From assembly GCA_018401435.1 (NCBI GenBank), contig JAGYJW010000009.1, positions 112,716 through 176,715 on the forward strand: a DNA stretch of 64,000 nt, given 5' to 3'. The DNA comes from Deltaproteobacteria bacterium (lineage in GTDB: Bacteria > Myxococcota_A > UBA796 > UBA2385). The first letter of the stretch is position 1; each line of letters starts with the position of its first letter. The notes below the pieces were generated by a model. It saw only the letters and a list, made by a program, of their open reading frames with translations, did no database searches and was not told where the DNA came from. The translations under genes and the position numbers were made by a program. This document shows positions 17,675 through 26,479 of this stretch, one piece after another.

Positions 17675-18700
17675 ATGGCCCGCTTGCGCACCCTCGTGCT
17701 CTGCCCCGGACGGGGCAGCTATGGCCGCGCCGAGCTGGGCTCTCTGGCCGGCGTCGACGCGGCTGCCCTCGACCACTTCGACGCCTACCGGGCCGCGCGG
17801 GGGGAGCCCGGGCCCCGGGCGCTGGACGCCGCCGAGCGCTTCAGCCCCCGCCTGCACCTGGCCGGCGAACACGCCAGCATCCTCACCGCGGGCGCCAGCC
17901 TGGCGGACCTCGAACAGATCGACGCAGACCGCTACGAGATTGTCGGCGTGATGGGCAATTCCATGGGCTGGTACACCGCCCTGGGGGCTGCCGGCGCCCT
18001 GGATCTCGACGACTGCGCCGCGCTCATCGACACCATGGGCAGCTACCAGCGCCAGCAGGTGATCGGTGGGCAGCTGGTCTACCCCCTGACCGGCGAGGAC
18101 TGGCGGGTGGACCCGGCGGCCCTGCGCCTTGTGAACGAAGCCGTGGCCAATATTCCCGACCTGCACTGGTCCATTCGGCTGGGGGGACAGGCCATCCTTG
18201 GCGGCACCGAGGCCGCCCTCGAGGCCGCCACCGCCCGCCTGCCGCCGGTGGCGGGCAAGGGCCTCAGCTTCCCGCTGCGGCTGCCCCTGCACTCGGCCTT
18301 CCACACCCCGCTGATGGCGCCCACCCGCGACCGGGCCGAATCCGAGCTGGGCGGGCTGGGCTGGCGGGCCCCCACCGTGACGCTGATTGATGGCCGCGGG
18401 GCCTGCTGGCGCCCGCGCTTTGCCGACCCCGCGGCCCTTCGGGCCTACACCCTGGGCGCGCAGGTCACCGAGGCCTTCGACTTCAGCGCCATGGTCTCCG
18501 TCGCCCTGGGAGAGCTGGCCCCCGACTGCATCATCCTGCCCGGGCCCGGATCCAACCTGGGTGGGGCGGTGGCCCAGGTGCTCATCGCCTTGGGCTGGCA
18601 AGGCATCACCAGCCGGGCGGACTTTCAGCGCCGGCAAGAGTCGGATCCCCTGCTGCTGGCCATGGGTCGCCCCGATCAGCGCGCCCTGGTGCTGCGGTGA
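17675..18700 (+). CDS. FabD-like acyltransferase (malonyl-CoA:ACP transacylase family)
   Basis: A 341-residue protein. The N-terminus VLCPGRGSYGR is a variant of the family PGQGSQ. The nucleophile elbow is GNSMGWY with S96, replacing the usual GHSLGEY, and the second catalytic residue is likely the His in LHSAFHTPLM (about 205-213). GPGSNLGG near the end matches the family GPG. FabD enzymes move malonyl or other acyl groups between CoA and acyl carrier protein. The gene is translationally linked to the upstream E1 gene and followed closely by an HD hydrolase, so it may act on acyl-CoAs made by that complex. Changed motif residues mean the substrate may not be malonyl. Confidence 0.78.
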   Translation: MARLRTLVLCPGRGSYGRAELGSLAGVDAAALDHFDAYRAARGEPGPRALDAAERFSPRLHLAGEHASILTAGASLADLEQIDADRYEIVGVMGNSMGWYTALGAAGALDLDDCAALIDTMGSYQRQQVIGGQLVYPLTGEDWRVDPAALRLVNEAVANIPDLHWSIRLGGQAILGGTEAALEAATARLPPVAGKGLSFPLRLPLHSAFHTPLMAPTRDRAESELGGLGWRAPTVTLIDGRGACWRPRFADPAALRAYTLGAQVTEAFDFSAMVSVALGELAPDCIILPGPGSNLGGAVAQVLIALGWQGITSRADFQRRQESDPLLLAMGRPDQRALVLR

Positions 18701-18710
18701 CGCGCCACCC

Positions 18711-19229
18711 ATGACCCTGCTCGGCGCCAGCGCGGGCATCGACGCCCTCTTTGCCCTCAAAGAGGTGCAGCGCGCCGGCTGGCTGCGCGCGGGGGTGGCG
18801 GACCCCGAGTCGGTGGCCGCCCACTCTTGGGGCATGGCCCTGATCGCCCTGCTGAGCTGCCCGCCCGAATTGGACCGCGAGCGCGTGCTCGCCCTCTGCC
18901 TTCTCCACGACATCGGCGAGGCCATCATCGGCGATATCACGCCCCACGACGGCATCTCCAGGGAAGAGAAGCGGGACCGCGAGCGGGCTGCAGCCGCCAG
19001 GCTGTTGGGCGCCTGGCCCCGGCTGTGGGGCCTGTGGGAGGACTACGAGCAGCAGCGCAGCCCCGAGGCCCGCTTCGTCAAGGAGCTGGACCGCCTGGAC
19101 ATGGCCCTGCAGGCCGAACGCTACCGCCGCACCCGGGGCATCGACAGCCGCGAATTCAGGGAGAGCGCAGACCTGGGGCTGCATCGCCCCGATCTGCGCG
19201 CGCTGCTGCCCGAGAGCGAGCCGGGCTGA
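18711..19229 (+). CDS. HD-domain hydrolase (YfbR/HDDC2 5'-deoxynucleotidase-like)
   Basis: A 172-residue all-helical protein. The metal-binding pattern is H in ESVAAHSWGMALIAL, HD in LCLLHDIGEAIIGDI, and a later Asp in FVKELDRLDMALQ. This arrangement (R..SVAEHSW, HDxxEAxxGD) is that of YfbR/HDDC2 enzymes, which remove the 5'-phosphate from deoxynucleoside monophosphates. It lies 10 bases after the acyltransferase and ends 6 bases before the stop of the convergent ASCH gene. Family activity is assumed and has not been shown for this protein. Confidence 0.83.
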   Translation: MTLLGASAGIDALFALKEVQRAGWLRAGVADPESVAAHSWGMALIALLSCPPELDRERVLALCLLHDIGEAIIGDITPHDGISREEKRDRERAAAARLLGAWPRLWGLWEDYEQQRSPEARFVKELDRLDMALQAERYRRTRGIDSREFRESADLGLHRPDLRALLPESEPG

Positions 19230-19235
19230 GGGACC

Positions 19236-19586
19236 CTATTCGGGGTCCTTGCGCTTGGCTTCGCGCACCCGCATCGCCATGATGCCGCGGGCCTGCTCTT
19301 CGGCAGTGTCCCACTCCTCGGTGTCGCGGATCTGCCGCAAGGCGTCGTCGGCGTCCTGGGCATCCGGCATCAGGCACTGCCAGCCCTCGGCTTCCACCAG
19401 GGCCTCCAGCGTCGCGTAGCGTCGGACCATTCCCACGGTGATGCTGCCGAACTTCCCGAATTCTACGCGATCGCCGGAGCAGATCATCGAGTATTCGGGG
19501 GTGGCGATCAGCGTGTAGACCGTCTTTCGACTGGCCTCCATGGTCTCGAAGGCCTCTTCGTGCAAAGTCGCGTCGTAAGTCGCCAT
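19236..19586 (-). CDS. ASCH-domain protein
   Basis: A 116-residue protein. After a short N-terminus, EYSMICSGDRVEFGKFGSI matches the ASCH core (hh.GD.hxF), then VGMVRRYATLEALVEAEGW, LMPDAQDADDALRQI, and GIMAMRVREAKR at the end. ASCH is an RNA-binding beta-barrel related to PUA, and some members are nucleases or hydrolases acting on modified nucleosides. An AAGGAG lies 10 bases upstream of the ATG. The stop is 6 bases from the convergent HD gene. No specific function can be assigned. Confidence 0.7.
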   Translation of the reverse strand: MATYDATLHEEAFETMEASRKTVYTLIATPEYSMICSGDRVEFGKFGSITVGMVRRYATLEALVEAEGWQCLMPDAQDADDALRQIRDTEEWDTAEEQARGIMAMRVREAKRKDPE

Positions 19587-19661
19587 CTCTGGCCAGCTCC
19601 TTCATCCGTCTGGGGATGCCGCCTCGGCGCCGTTGCGCCGGGACCCGGGGTTCGGCTGCTA

Positions 19662-20000
19662 TCAGCCCGGCGGCCAGCCGAGGGCGCGGCCCCCGACCAC
19701 ATGGACATGCAGGTGGAACACGGATTGACCCCCGTTCCGACCGACATTGGTGATGAGTCGATAACCGCCCTCTTCCAAGCCTTGCTGGCGCGCGACTTCA
19801 GCCGCGGCCAGGACCAGCTTGCCCATCAGTTGCTCGTCGTCGGGGGTGGCGGTGGCCACCGACACGATCGGCTTTCGGGGCACCACCAGCAGGTGGACCG
19901 GAGCGACGGGGTTGAGGTCGGCAAAGGCAATGACGTGATCGTCTTGGTAGACAATGTTGGCGGGAATCTCGCCAGCAATGATCTTCGCGAAGACGGTCAC
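19662..20000 (-). CDS. HIT-family nucleotide hydrolase (HINT/HinT type)
   Basis: A 112-residue protein beginning at GTG 20000, with GGAGG 4-5 bases upstream and the family start TVFAKIIAGEIPANIVYQDD. ALADLNPVAPVHLLVVPRKP follows, and the histidine triad HLHVHVVGG is near the C-terminus. These small enzymes hydrolyse adenosine phosphoramidates and acyl-AMPs. The length is that of the HinT branch. It sits downstream of the ECF sigma cluster on the same strand but is separated by about 60 bases. Confidence 0.93.
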   Translation of the reverse strand: MTVFAKIIAGEIPANIVYQDDHVIAFADLNPVAPVHLLVVPRKPIVSVATATPDDEQLMGKLVLAAAEVARQQGLEEGGYRLITNVGRNGGQSVFHLHVHVVGGRALGWPPG

Positions 20001-20062
20001 GGGGCCTCCAGCAGCGGTCGTGCTGGCGCGCGGGACGCGGCCACCGACCGGGTGAACGCCTG

Positions 20063-20542
20063 TCAGTAGCGCGCGGTCAAGGGCAGCACAAGGATTCCAT
20101 CCTTGTGGCGGGGCCCGGCCACGATGAAGGTGCCGTTGCGGTTGACCCACAAGGTCGTGTCCATCAGCTTCGTGCCCTTGCCGGCATCGATCTCCACCCG
20201 CACCCGGGCCCGCTTGTCATCGCGGCTGAGCAGCTCGAGGGTGACCTTGCGGCCGCCTTCGATGTTGAAGCTCTGCCGGCCATTGGGGGCGAGCTGCACC
20301 CGCTGGGTGTCCAGCAGCTCGAAGCCGGTGTAGCGCAGGTGCTTGAGGTAGCGGGCCACCGACTCCAGCCGGGGGTCCACATTGCTATGGGATTCGGTGG
20401 CGTAGACCACGGGCATGGTCAGGGTGACCTTGCCCGTAGCGGCCTCCTGCTGGGGCGGATCCGCCGCGAGGACATCCCGGGGCGCGGCCATGCCCAGGCT
20501 GAGGGACAGGGCGAGCAGGGCAGAGAGGAGGATGCGGCTCAC
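20063..20542 (-). CDS. Secreted protein of unknown function downstream of an anti-sigma-like gene
   Basis: A 159-residue protein with a clear signal peptide (MSRILLSALLALSLSLGMAA). The mature part is a predicted beta-rich domain: VTLTMPVVYATESHSNVDPR, LRYTGFELLDTQRVQLAPNG, then strands with RVRVEIDAGKGTKLMDTTL. The ATG at 20542 overlaps the stop of the preceding anti-sigma-like gene by 4 bases, so the two are translationally coupled. It would be the periplasmic member of the ECF sigma operon. No domain is recognised. Confidence 0.75.
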   Translation of the reverse strand: MSRILLSALLALSLSLGMAAPRDVLAADPPQQEAATGKVTLTMPVVYATESHSNVDPRLESVARYLKHLRYTGFELLDTQRVQLAPNGRQSFNIEGGRKVTLELLSRDDKRARVRVEIDAGKGTKLMDTTLWVNRNGTFIVAGPRHKDGILVLPLTARY

Positions 20543-21583
20543 AGCGTGGCCCCTTCGTCCCCACCAGCCGGCAAGGGCTCGGCGGGGACATCGATGAAGA
20601 TGATGGTGGGCGCGTCGGCCTCGAACTGAAGCACTTGCACGATGGCGTCGTCGCCCACAGAGATGTCCTCGATCTCGATCTCGTTGACCGCGGCCAGCTC
20701 GTAGGAGATGGGGCCGAGATCGTCGCCGGAGGGGGTCTGGCCCGCAAAGACCAGGGCCACCGCCGCGGCCGCCGCGGCCAGGGCCGCCGACCGGAAGATC
20801 CAGGGGCTGCGGCGCTGGCGTTCGGCGGCCAGGTCCACCACCGGGGCGGCCTCATCGGCCGGGACCGGCGCAGCATCGGCGCCAATGAACCGGGCCACGT
20901 CCTCCCACAAGGAGGGCGCAGGGCCCGCGGCCTGGCTGAGGGCGGCGCCCAGCCCCTGCAAGTCCGCATCGGCGGCCACACCCAGGGCGGCCATCACCGC
21001 ATCGGCGACATCGGCCTCGGGGGCGCGGCGGCTGGACTCGCCCAGCGCGCGGAAGGCGGCGGAGAGGGCGGGCTGCCCGTCGTCCAGCTGCAGCGTGGCG
21101 AAGAGGGCGTCGCCCAGCTCGGGCGCGGGGCCGGCGGCCCGCGCAAGGCCGCGCCCAGATCGGCGGCGGGTGCCTGCCCGAGGCCTTCGCCACCGCGCCG
21201 CTGAGGTCGGGGGCATCGGCGGGACCGGCCAGACCCGCCACCAGGCGGGCGCGGCCGGGCTCGACCTGGCCCAGCTGCTGCAACACGGCGTCGGCCAGCT
21301 CGGGGCTGGGGCCCGCAGGATCCCGCAGCACGCTGTCGAGCACGGCGCGGAGGAAGGCCCCTCCGGCGGCGTCCAGGCCGCTGGCGGCCAGCACGTCATC
21401 GGCGAAGCGACCGCTGGCGAGATCGGGGTGCTCGGGGGCCATGAGGGCGTCACACCAGCGGGCGCGGTCAGCGCGGGCCGCCGCCGGATCTTCACCGGCA
21501 GCCTGCAGCTCCGCCTCTTCCTCGGCGGACGCGAGGCCATCGGCGGCGCGGAGGTGAAGAATGTCGAGGCGTTGCAGGGTCAT
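20539..21583 (-). CDS. Putative anti-sigma-like membrane protein, frameshifted near 21140-21190
   Basis: Starts at ATG 21583 after GGAGG with TLQRLDILHLRAADGLASAEEEAEL, which looks like an anti-sigma-type N-terminus though without an obvious zinc-finger HxxxCxxC. A long Ala/Asp/Leu-rich region of degenerate repeats follows (around VLDSVLRDPAGPSPELADAV, FRALGESSRRAPEADVADAV). A single membrane helix SAALAAAAAAVALVFAG and a periplasmic tail (ISYELAAVNEIEIEDISVG) complete it. The frame changes once or twice near 21140-21190, in a GC-rich stretch. It lies between an ECF sigma gene and a secreted protein gene, which supports a role as membrane-bound partner of the sigma factor. Confidence 0.6.
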
Positions 21584-21727
21584 GGGAGGCCCCTCCGGGG
21601 GCGAATTCTCAGCGGCGGGGGCCGGGCTTGCGGCAGGAATCCCGCGGCGGGTCGGCTGCATCGACGCGGCTGCCCTGCTTCCATTCAAGGGCTTGTTGCG
21701 AGGCCGGAAGATCCACCCGGAGGCGGC

Positions 21728-22429
21728 TCATGGGCCGTGCAGCTCGGCCAGGGCCTGCTGGAGCTTCTTGCGAGCATAGAAGAGCCGGCTCATGACCGTG
21801 CCCTCGGGAATGCCCATCACGTCCGAGATCTCCTTGTAGGACAGGCCCTCCATCTCCCGCAGCACCACCACCTGGCGCTGCTCTTCGGGCAGGGTCTCGA
21901 GGGCGGCCAGGATGCGATCGTGAATCTGCTGGCGCTCCAGCTCGCGGCGGGGGTCGCCGCGGTGGTGGCCGAAGCTGAGCATTCCGGTCTGATCGCGGGT
22001 GCCGATCTCGTCGTTGAATTCCTGCGCCTTGCGCACCTTCTGCTTGCGGATGTGGTCGATGCTGACGTTCATCGCGATGCGGCACAGCCAGGTGTAGAAG
22101 CTGGAGCCATAACGAAAGCGCGACAGGTTCTTGAAGGCCTTGACAAAGGCGTCCTGGGCGAGGTCCCGGGCGTCTTCGCGGTTGCGCACCATGCCGTAGC
22201 AGACATTGTAGATGCGGCCCTGGTAGCGTTCGACCAGGCCCCGGAAGGCCGTCGGGTCGCCGTCCACCACGGCGCGGACCAGCTCGTGATCGGGATCATC
22301 AACGGCAGGGCGGGGCGGGTCGGGGCTGTCGGAGCCGTCCCCGGCCACCGCGCCCAGCAGCAGGGGCAGCAGCCCGGCGGCCGCAGCCAGGCCCCAGGCC
22401 CCATCCAACAAGTGGCTGACGATGCTCAT
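21728..22429 (-). CDS. ECF RNA polymerase sigma factor with an N-terminal hydrophobic helix
   Basis: A 233-residue sigma-70-type ECF factor. Region 2 runs about 45-120 (RAVVDGDPTAFRGLVERYQG, NREDARDLAQDAFVKAFKN, FYTWLCRIAMNVSIDHIRK). Region 4 runs about 175-228 (LETLPEEQRQVVVLREMEG, LSYKEISDVMGIPEGTVMSR). Unusually, residues 8-30 (LDGAWGLAAAAGLLPLLLGA) form a hydrophobic segment long enough to be a membrane anchor. The ATG at 22429 has GGGAGAG 7-8 bases upstream and there is no good start after the helix, so the extension seems real. The downstream membrane and secreted proteins probably form its regulatory module. Confidence 0.9.
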   Translation of the reverse strand: MSIVSHLLDGAWGLAAAAGLLPLLLGAVAGDGSDSPDPPRPAVDDPDHELVRAVVDGDPTAFRGLVERYQGRIYNVCYGMVRNREDARDLAQDAFVKAFKNLSRFRYGSSFYTWLCRIAMNVSIDHIRKQKVRKAQEFNDEIGTRDQTGMLSFGHHRGDPRRELERQQIHDRILAALETLPEEQRQVVVLREMEGLSYKEISDVMGIPEGTVMSRLFYARKKLQQALAELHGP

Positions 22430-22509
22430 GTGGGCACTCTCCCAAGGCGCAGAGCGCCCAGTCTAACGCGGCGGCGGCACAGCACGGTGGTCGGCCGCCG
22501 TCGGGGGCT

Positions 22510-25185
22510 TCAGTGGGCGGCATCCCAGGTGGCGCCGTCGCCGGTGTCCACCTTCAGGGGCACGATCAGCTCCGCCACCCCCTCCATCTCTTCGACAACC
22601 GCGGCGCGCAGGGCCTCCAGCCGCCCCTCGGGCACCTCAAATACCAGCTCGTCGTGCACCTGCAGCAGCAGGCGCGCGTCGGGGAACTCAGCCGAGAGCC
22701 GGCGATCGACGCGAATCATCGCCAGCTTGATGAGGTCGGCGGCGGTGCCTTGAACCGGGGTGTTCACCGCGATGCGCTCGGCCGCGCCCCGCTCGTTGGG
22801 GTTGCGCGCGTCCAGGCCCGACACCGGCCGCCGCCGCCCGAAGAGGGTCTCGGCATAGCCCTTGTCCTTGGCCGAAGCGACGGCGCCATCCACAAAGGCC
22901 TGCACCTGGGGATAGCGCGCAAAATAGTCTTCGATATACTGCTTTGCGACACGCCCGGGGATGCCCAGCTCGTTGGAGAGGCGGAAGGCGCTCATGCCGT
23001 AGATGATGCCGAAGTTGATGGTCTTGGCGGCGCGGCGCTGGTCTGCGCTGACCAGCGGCAAGGCGACCCCAAAGATCTCGGCGGCGGTGCGGCGGTGGAT
23101 GTCCTGGCCGGTCTGGAAGGCCTCCACCAGGGGGCCCTCCTTGCAGAAGTGGGCCAGCACCCGCAGCTCGACCTGGGAGTAGTCCGCCGACAAGAAGCGG
23201 TGGCCGGGCTCGGGCACGAAGCAGGCCCGGATTCGGCGGCCCTCGGCGCTGCGGATGGGGATGTTCTGCAGGTTGGGGTCGTTGCTGCTCAGGCGTCCGG
23301 TGGCCGCCACCGCCTGGTGGAAAGACGTGTGAATGCGCCCATTCTCGTCGATGTGTTGGGGAAGGGCGTCCACATAGGTCGACTTGAGCTTGTGCAGCTC
23401 CCGGTATTCGAGGATGAGGGCGCAGAGCCGATCCCCGTCCGCAGCGAGCTTCTCGAGCACATCGGCGGCGGTCGAGAAGCCGGTCTTGGTCTTCTTGACC
23501 GGGGTGAGGCCGCGCTTTTCGAAGAGGATGGCCGCCAGCTGCTGGGTGCTGTTGATGTTGAATTCCTCGCCGGCCTCGGCGAGGATCTGGTGGTTCATGC
23601 TGTCCATGCGCGCGCCCAATTCGACGCTGAGATCCGCCAGCTGGGCGCCGTCCACCCGGATGCCCCACAGCTCCATCCGGCCGAGGATGGGCACCAGGGG
23701 CAGCTCGATGTCCCGATAGACCCGCTCGACCGGCGCGAGATCCAGCTCCCGGTCGATGAGCCAGGCCACATGGGCGTCTTCGGCCGCATATTCGGTGGCC
23801 TTGTCCACGGGCACGCGCCGGAACTGCCCGTCCACATCGGCGGTCAGGTCCTTGTAGCTGATCATGCGGTGGTCGAGCAGGCGCAGGGCCAGCTCGTCCA
23901 GACCGTGCTTGCGGTCTACATTCAGCAGGTAGTCGGCCAGCATGGTGTCGCCCACGATGCCCTGGAGGTCGTGGCCGCGGGCCCGCAACACCTTGTAGTC
24001 ATACTTGAGGTTCTGGCCGATCTTGTGCAGCGTGGGGTCGGCCAATAGCGGCAGCAGGGCGTGCAAGGCCCCCGGGCAATTGCCCTCGCCCTCGTGGGAG
24101 ATGGGCACATAGACCGCAAAGTCAGGGTCCCAGCAGAAGCTCATGCCCACCAGCTCGGCCACCCGCTCATCCAGGCTGGTGGTCTCGCAGTCATAGGCGA
24201 AACGCCCCGCCCGGCGCAGATCTGCGACAAGGCCCGCCAGGGCGGCCGCGTCCTGGACACAGCGGTAGCGGGAGCGGTCCACCCCCGCGCGCACCGTGGC
24301 GGCGTCACCGAGCTGCTCCTGTACCCAGGCCAGCATGCGCTTGAAATTGTAGCGCTTCAACCGAGCTTCCAGTGCGACCCAGTTGGGCTCGCGGGGCTTG
24401 AGATCCGCCAGGGTCAAGCTGAGGTCGGGGCAGTCCACGTGGATGGTGGCCAGCTGGTAGGACAGGTCCACCATGGGGGCGTGGGCGGCGATGGCCAGGC
24501 CGGTCTTGCCGCCGATCTGGTCGGCTGCGGCGATGACGTCGTGCACCGAAGCATAGGTCTGCAGGTACTTGGCGGCCTTCTTGGGGCCCACCCCCACCAC
24601 GCCGGGGATGTTGTCGGAGCTGTCGCCCATCAGGGCCAGCAGGTCGATGATCTTTGCGGGAGGCACGCCCCACTTCTCTTCGACCTCGGCCGCCCCCAGC
24701 ACCTGGTCCTTGCCCACGTCGAAGAGCTTGATGTGGGGCCCGACCAGCTGGGCGAAGTCCTTGTCGCTGCTGACGATCCAGGCCTCGACCTCGGGGCCGG
24801 CGAGGCGGGTGGCCAGGGTGCCGATGAGGTCGTCGGCCTCCCAGCCATCGATGGCCAGGGCGGTCATGCCCAGCTCTTCACAAAAGGGGATGAAGTCCGG
24901 CCACTGGCTGCGCAGATCCTCGGGCATATCGGGCCGCTGGCCCTTGTAGTCGGGGTAGAGCGCGTTGCGGAAGCTCTGGCCACGGTCAAAGAGCACCGCC
25001 ACATAGGTGGGCCGGTAGGACTTCATCAGCCGGTCCAGCATCGACGAGAAGCCAAAGAGGGCCTTGGTCGGGCTGCCATCGGTGCCGCGCATATCGCCCT
25101 GAATGGCGAAAAAGGCCCGAAAGGCCTGGTTCGACCCATCGATCAGCAGCATGCGGGCGGGGTTGGCGGCGGGGCTTTCGGACAT
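22510..25185 (-). CDS. polA: DNA polymerase I
   Basis: A full-length 891-residue PolA. The 5'-nuclease domain (1-290) starts MLLIDGSNQAFRAFFAIQGD and has the metal-site run WEADDLIGTLA and LMGDSSDNIPGV. The 3'-5' exonuclease domain (about 310-480) keeps its acidic pair in RFAYDCETTSLDERVAEL, so proofreading is likely. The polymerase domain has motif A FLSADYSQVELRVLAHF, the O-helix region RRAAKTINFGIIYGMSAF and motif C LLLQVHDELVFEVPE. It acts in Okazaki fragment processing and DNA repair. It is divergent from the acyl-CoA dehydrogenase gene across about 140 bases, which would hold both promoters. Confidence 0.97.
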   Translation of the reverse strand: MSESPAANPARMLLIDGSNQAFRAFFAIQGDMRGTDGSPTKALFGFSSMLDRLMKSYRPTYVAVLFDRGQSFRNALYPDYKGQRPDMPEDLRSQWPDFIPFCEELGMTALAIDGWEADDLIGTLATRLAGPEVEAWIVSSDKDFAQLVGPHIKLFDVGKDQVLGAAEVEEKWGVPPAKIIDLLALMGDSSDNIPGVVGVGPKKAAKYLQTYASVHDVIAAADQIGGKTGLAIAAHAPMVDLSYQLATIHVDCPDLSLTLADLKPREPNWVALEARLKRYNFKRMLAWVQEQLGDAATVRAGVDRSRYRCVQDAAALAGLVADLRRAGRFAYDCETTSLDERVAELVGMSFCWDPDFAVYVPISHEGEGNCPGALHALLPLLADPTLHKIGQNLKYDYKVLRARGHDLQGIVGDTMLADYLLNVDRKHGLDELALRLLDHRMISYKDLTADVDGQFRRVPVDKATEYAAEDAHVAWLIDRELDLAPVERVYRDIELPLVPILGRMELWGIRVDGAQLADLSVELGARMDSMNHQILAEAGEEFNINSTQQLAAILFEKRGLTPVKKTKTGFSTAADVLEKLAADGDRLCALILEYRELHKLKSTYVDALPQHIDENGRIHTSFHQAVAATGRLSSNDPNLQNIPIRSAEGRRIRACFVPEPGHRFLSADYSQVELRVLAHFCKEGPLVEAFQTGQDIHRRTAAEIFGVALPLVSADQRRAAKTINFGIIYGMSAFRLSNELGIPGRVAKQYIEDYFARYPQVQAFVDGAVASAKDKGYAETLFGRRRPVSGLDARNPNERGAAERIAVNTPVQGTAADLIKLAMIRVDRRLSAEFPDARLLLQVHDELVFEVPEGRLEALRAAVVEEMEGVAELIVPLKVDTGDGATWDAAH

Positions 25186-25324
25186 TCTGGCACCGGGGAG
25201 AGAAGCGGCTTTGGAGCTAACCCCCCGGCCCGAGGCTGGCGGCAGACGGGACCGGGGGCCGCGGTGCGGATAGACCCGGAGCCTGCGGGCGCGGGCCCGC
25301 CCCCGACCCGAGATCGGAGTCCCG

Positions 25325-26479
25325 ATGCACGAGCGCTATGCGGAGCTGTTCAACCCCACCGACGAGCACCGCATGTTGCGGCAGATGGTGGCCGACTTCG
25401 CCCAGACCGAGGTGGGGCCCCAGGCCGAACACCAGGACAAGCTGGAGAAGCTGAACATCCCCCTCTTTCGCAAGCTGGGAGAGCTGGGCCTGTTGGGCAT
25501 CACCATCCCAGAAGAGCACGGCGGCGCGGGCATGGACGCCGTCGCGGCGGTGATCGCCCACGAGGAGCTGAGCAAGCAGGATCCCGGCTTCTGCCTGGCC
25601 TACCTCGCCCACGCCATGCTCTTCGTGAACAACTTCTACCACTGCAGCAGCGAGGCCCAGAAGGAGCGCTACCTGCCCGATGTCATCTCTGGGGCGCGCA
25701 TTGGCGCCATGGGCATGACCGAGCCCGACCACGGCACCGATGTGCAGGGCATGACCACCACCGCCGTGCGCGATGGGCAGGGCTGGCGGGTCAACGGCAC
25801 CAAGACCTACATCACCAATGGGCCCGAGGCCGACGTCTTCCTGTTCTACGCCAAGGTGGACGGGCGGGTGACGTCCTTTGTCTGCGACCGCGACACGCCG
25901 GGCTTCTCCACCAGCGAACACATCTCGAAGATGGGCATGCGCGCCTCGTCCATGAGCGAGCTTGTCTTCGAGGATGCCCGCCTGCCGGCCGAGGCCCTGC
26001 TGGGCGAAGAAGGCGACGGGCTCACCCACATGATGCGCAACCTGGAGATCGAGCGGCTGACCCTGGCGGCGATGAGCTGCGGCATCGCGACCCGCTGCGT
26101 CGAGATCATGGTGCAATACGCCCACGACCGGAAGGCTTTTGGGCAGTCCATCAACCGCTTCGGCCAGATCCAGCGCTATATCGCAGACAGCTACGCGATG
26201 ACCGAGGCCGCCCGCTGCCTCACCTACAATGTGGCCCGGGCCGTGGGCCCCGACATTCGCAACCGCATCGGCTCCGACGCCGCCAAGCTCTTTGCCGCGC
26301 CGGTGGGCAAGCAGGTGGCAGACCACTGCATGCAGGTGCTCGGCGGGGCTGGATATTGCCGAGAATACCCGGTGGAGCGCCTCTTTCGAGACGCCAAGCT
26401 GCTGGAGATCGGCGGCGGCACCCTGGAGAGCCACCAGAAGAACCTCACCAAGGACCTCACCCGCGCCCTGGCCCGCTGA
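25325..26479 (+). CDS. Acyl-CoA dehydrogenase (isovaleryl-CoA dehydrogenase-like)
   Basis: A 384-residue flavoprotein of standard length. FAD/substrate motifs include AMGMTEPDHGTDVQGM, VNGTKTYITNG and YAHDRKAFGQSINRFGQIQ, and near the end VLGGAGYCREYPVERLFRDA. The usual C-terminal catalytic Glu (YEGT) is replaced by Gly (EIGGGT). The catalytic base is more likely E243 in EIERLTLA, which is the arrangement of isovaleryl-CoA and long-chain acyl-CoA dehydrogenases. The reaction is alpha,beta-dehydrogenation of an acyl-CoA with electrons passed to ETF. GGAG precedes the ATG. The end overlaps the convergent hemD region. Confidence 0.92.
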   Translation: MHERYAELFNPTDEHRMLRQMVADFAQTEVGPQAEHQDKLEKLNIPLFRKLGELGLLGITIPEEHGGAGMDAVAAVIAHEELSKQDPGFCLAYLAHAMLFVNNFYHCSSEAQKERYLPDVISGARIGAMGMTEPDHGTDVQGMTTTAVRDGQGWRVNGTKTYITNGPEADVFLFYAKVDGRVTSFVCDRDTPGFSTSEHISKMGMRASSMSELVFEDARLPAEALLGEEGDGLTHMMRNLEIERLTLAAMSCGIATRCVEIMVQYAHDRKAFGQSINRFGQIQRYIADSYAMTEAARCLTYNVARAVGPDIRNRIGSDAAKLFAAPVGKQVADHCMQVLGGAGYCREYPVERLFRDAKLLEIGGGTLESHQKNLTKDLTRALAR

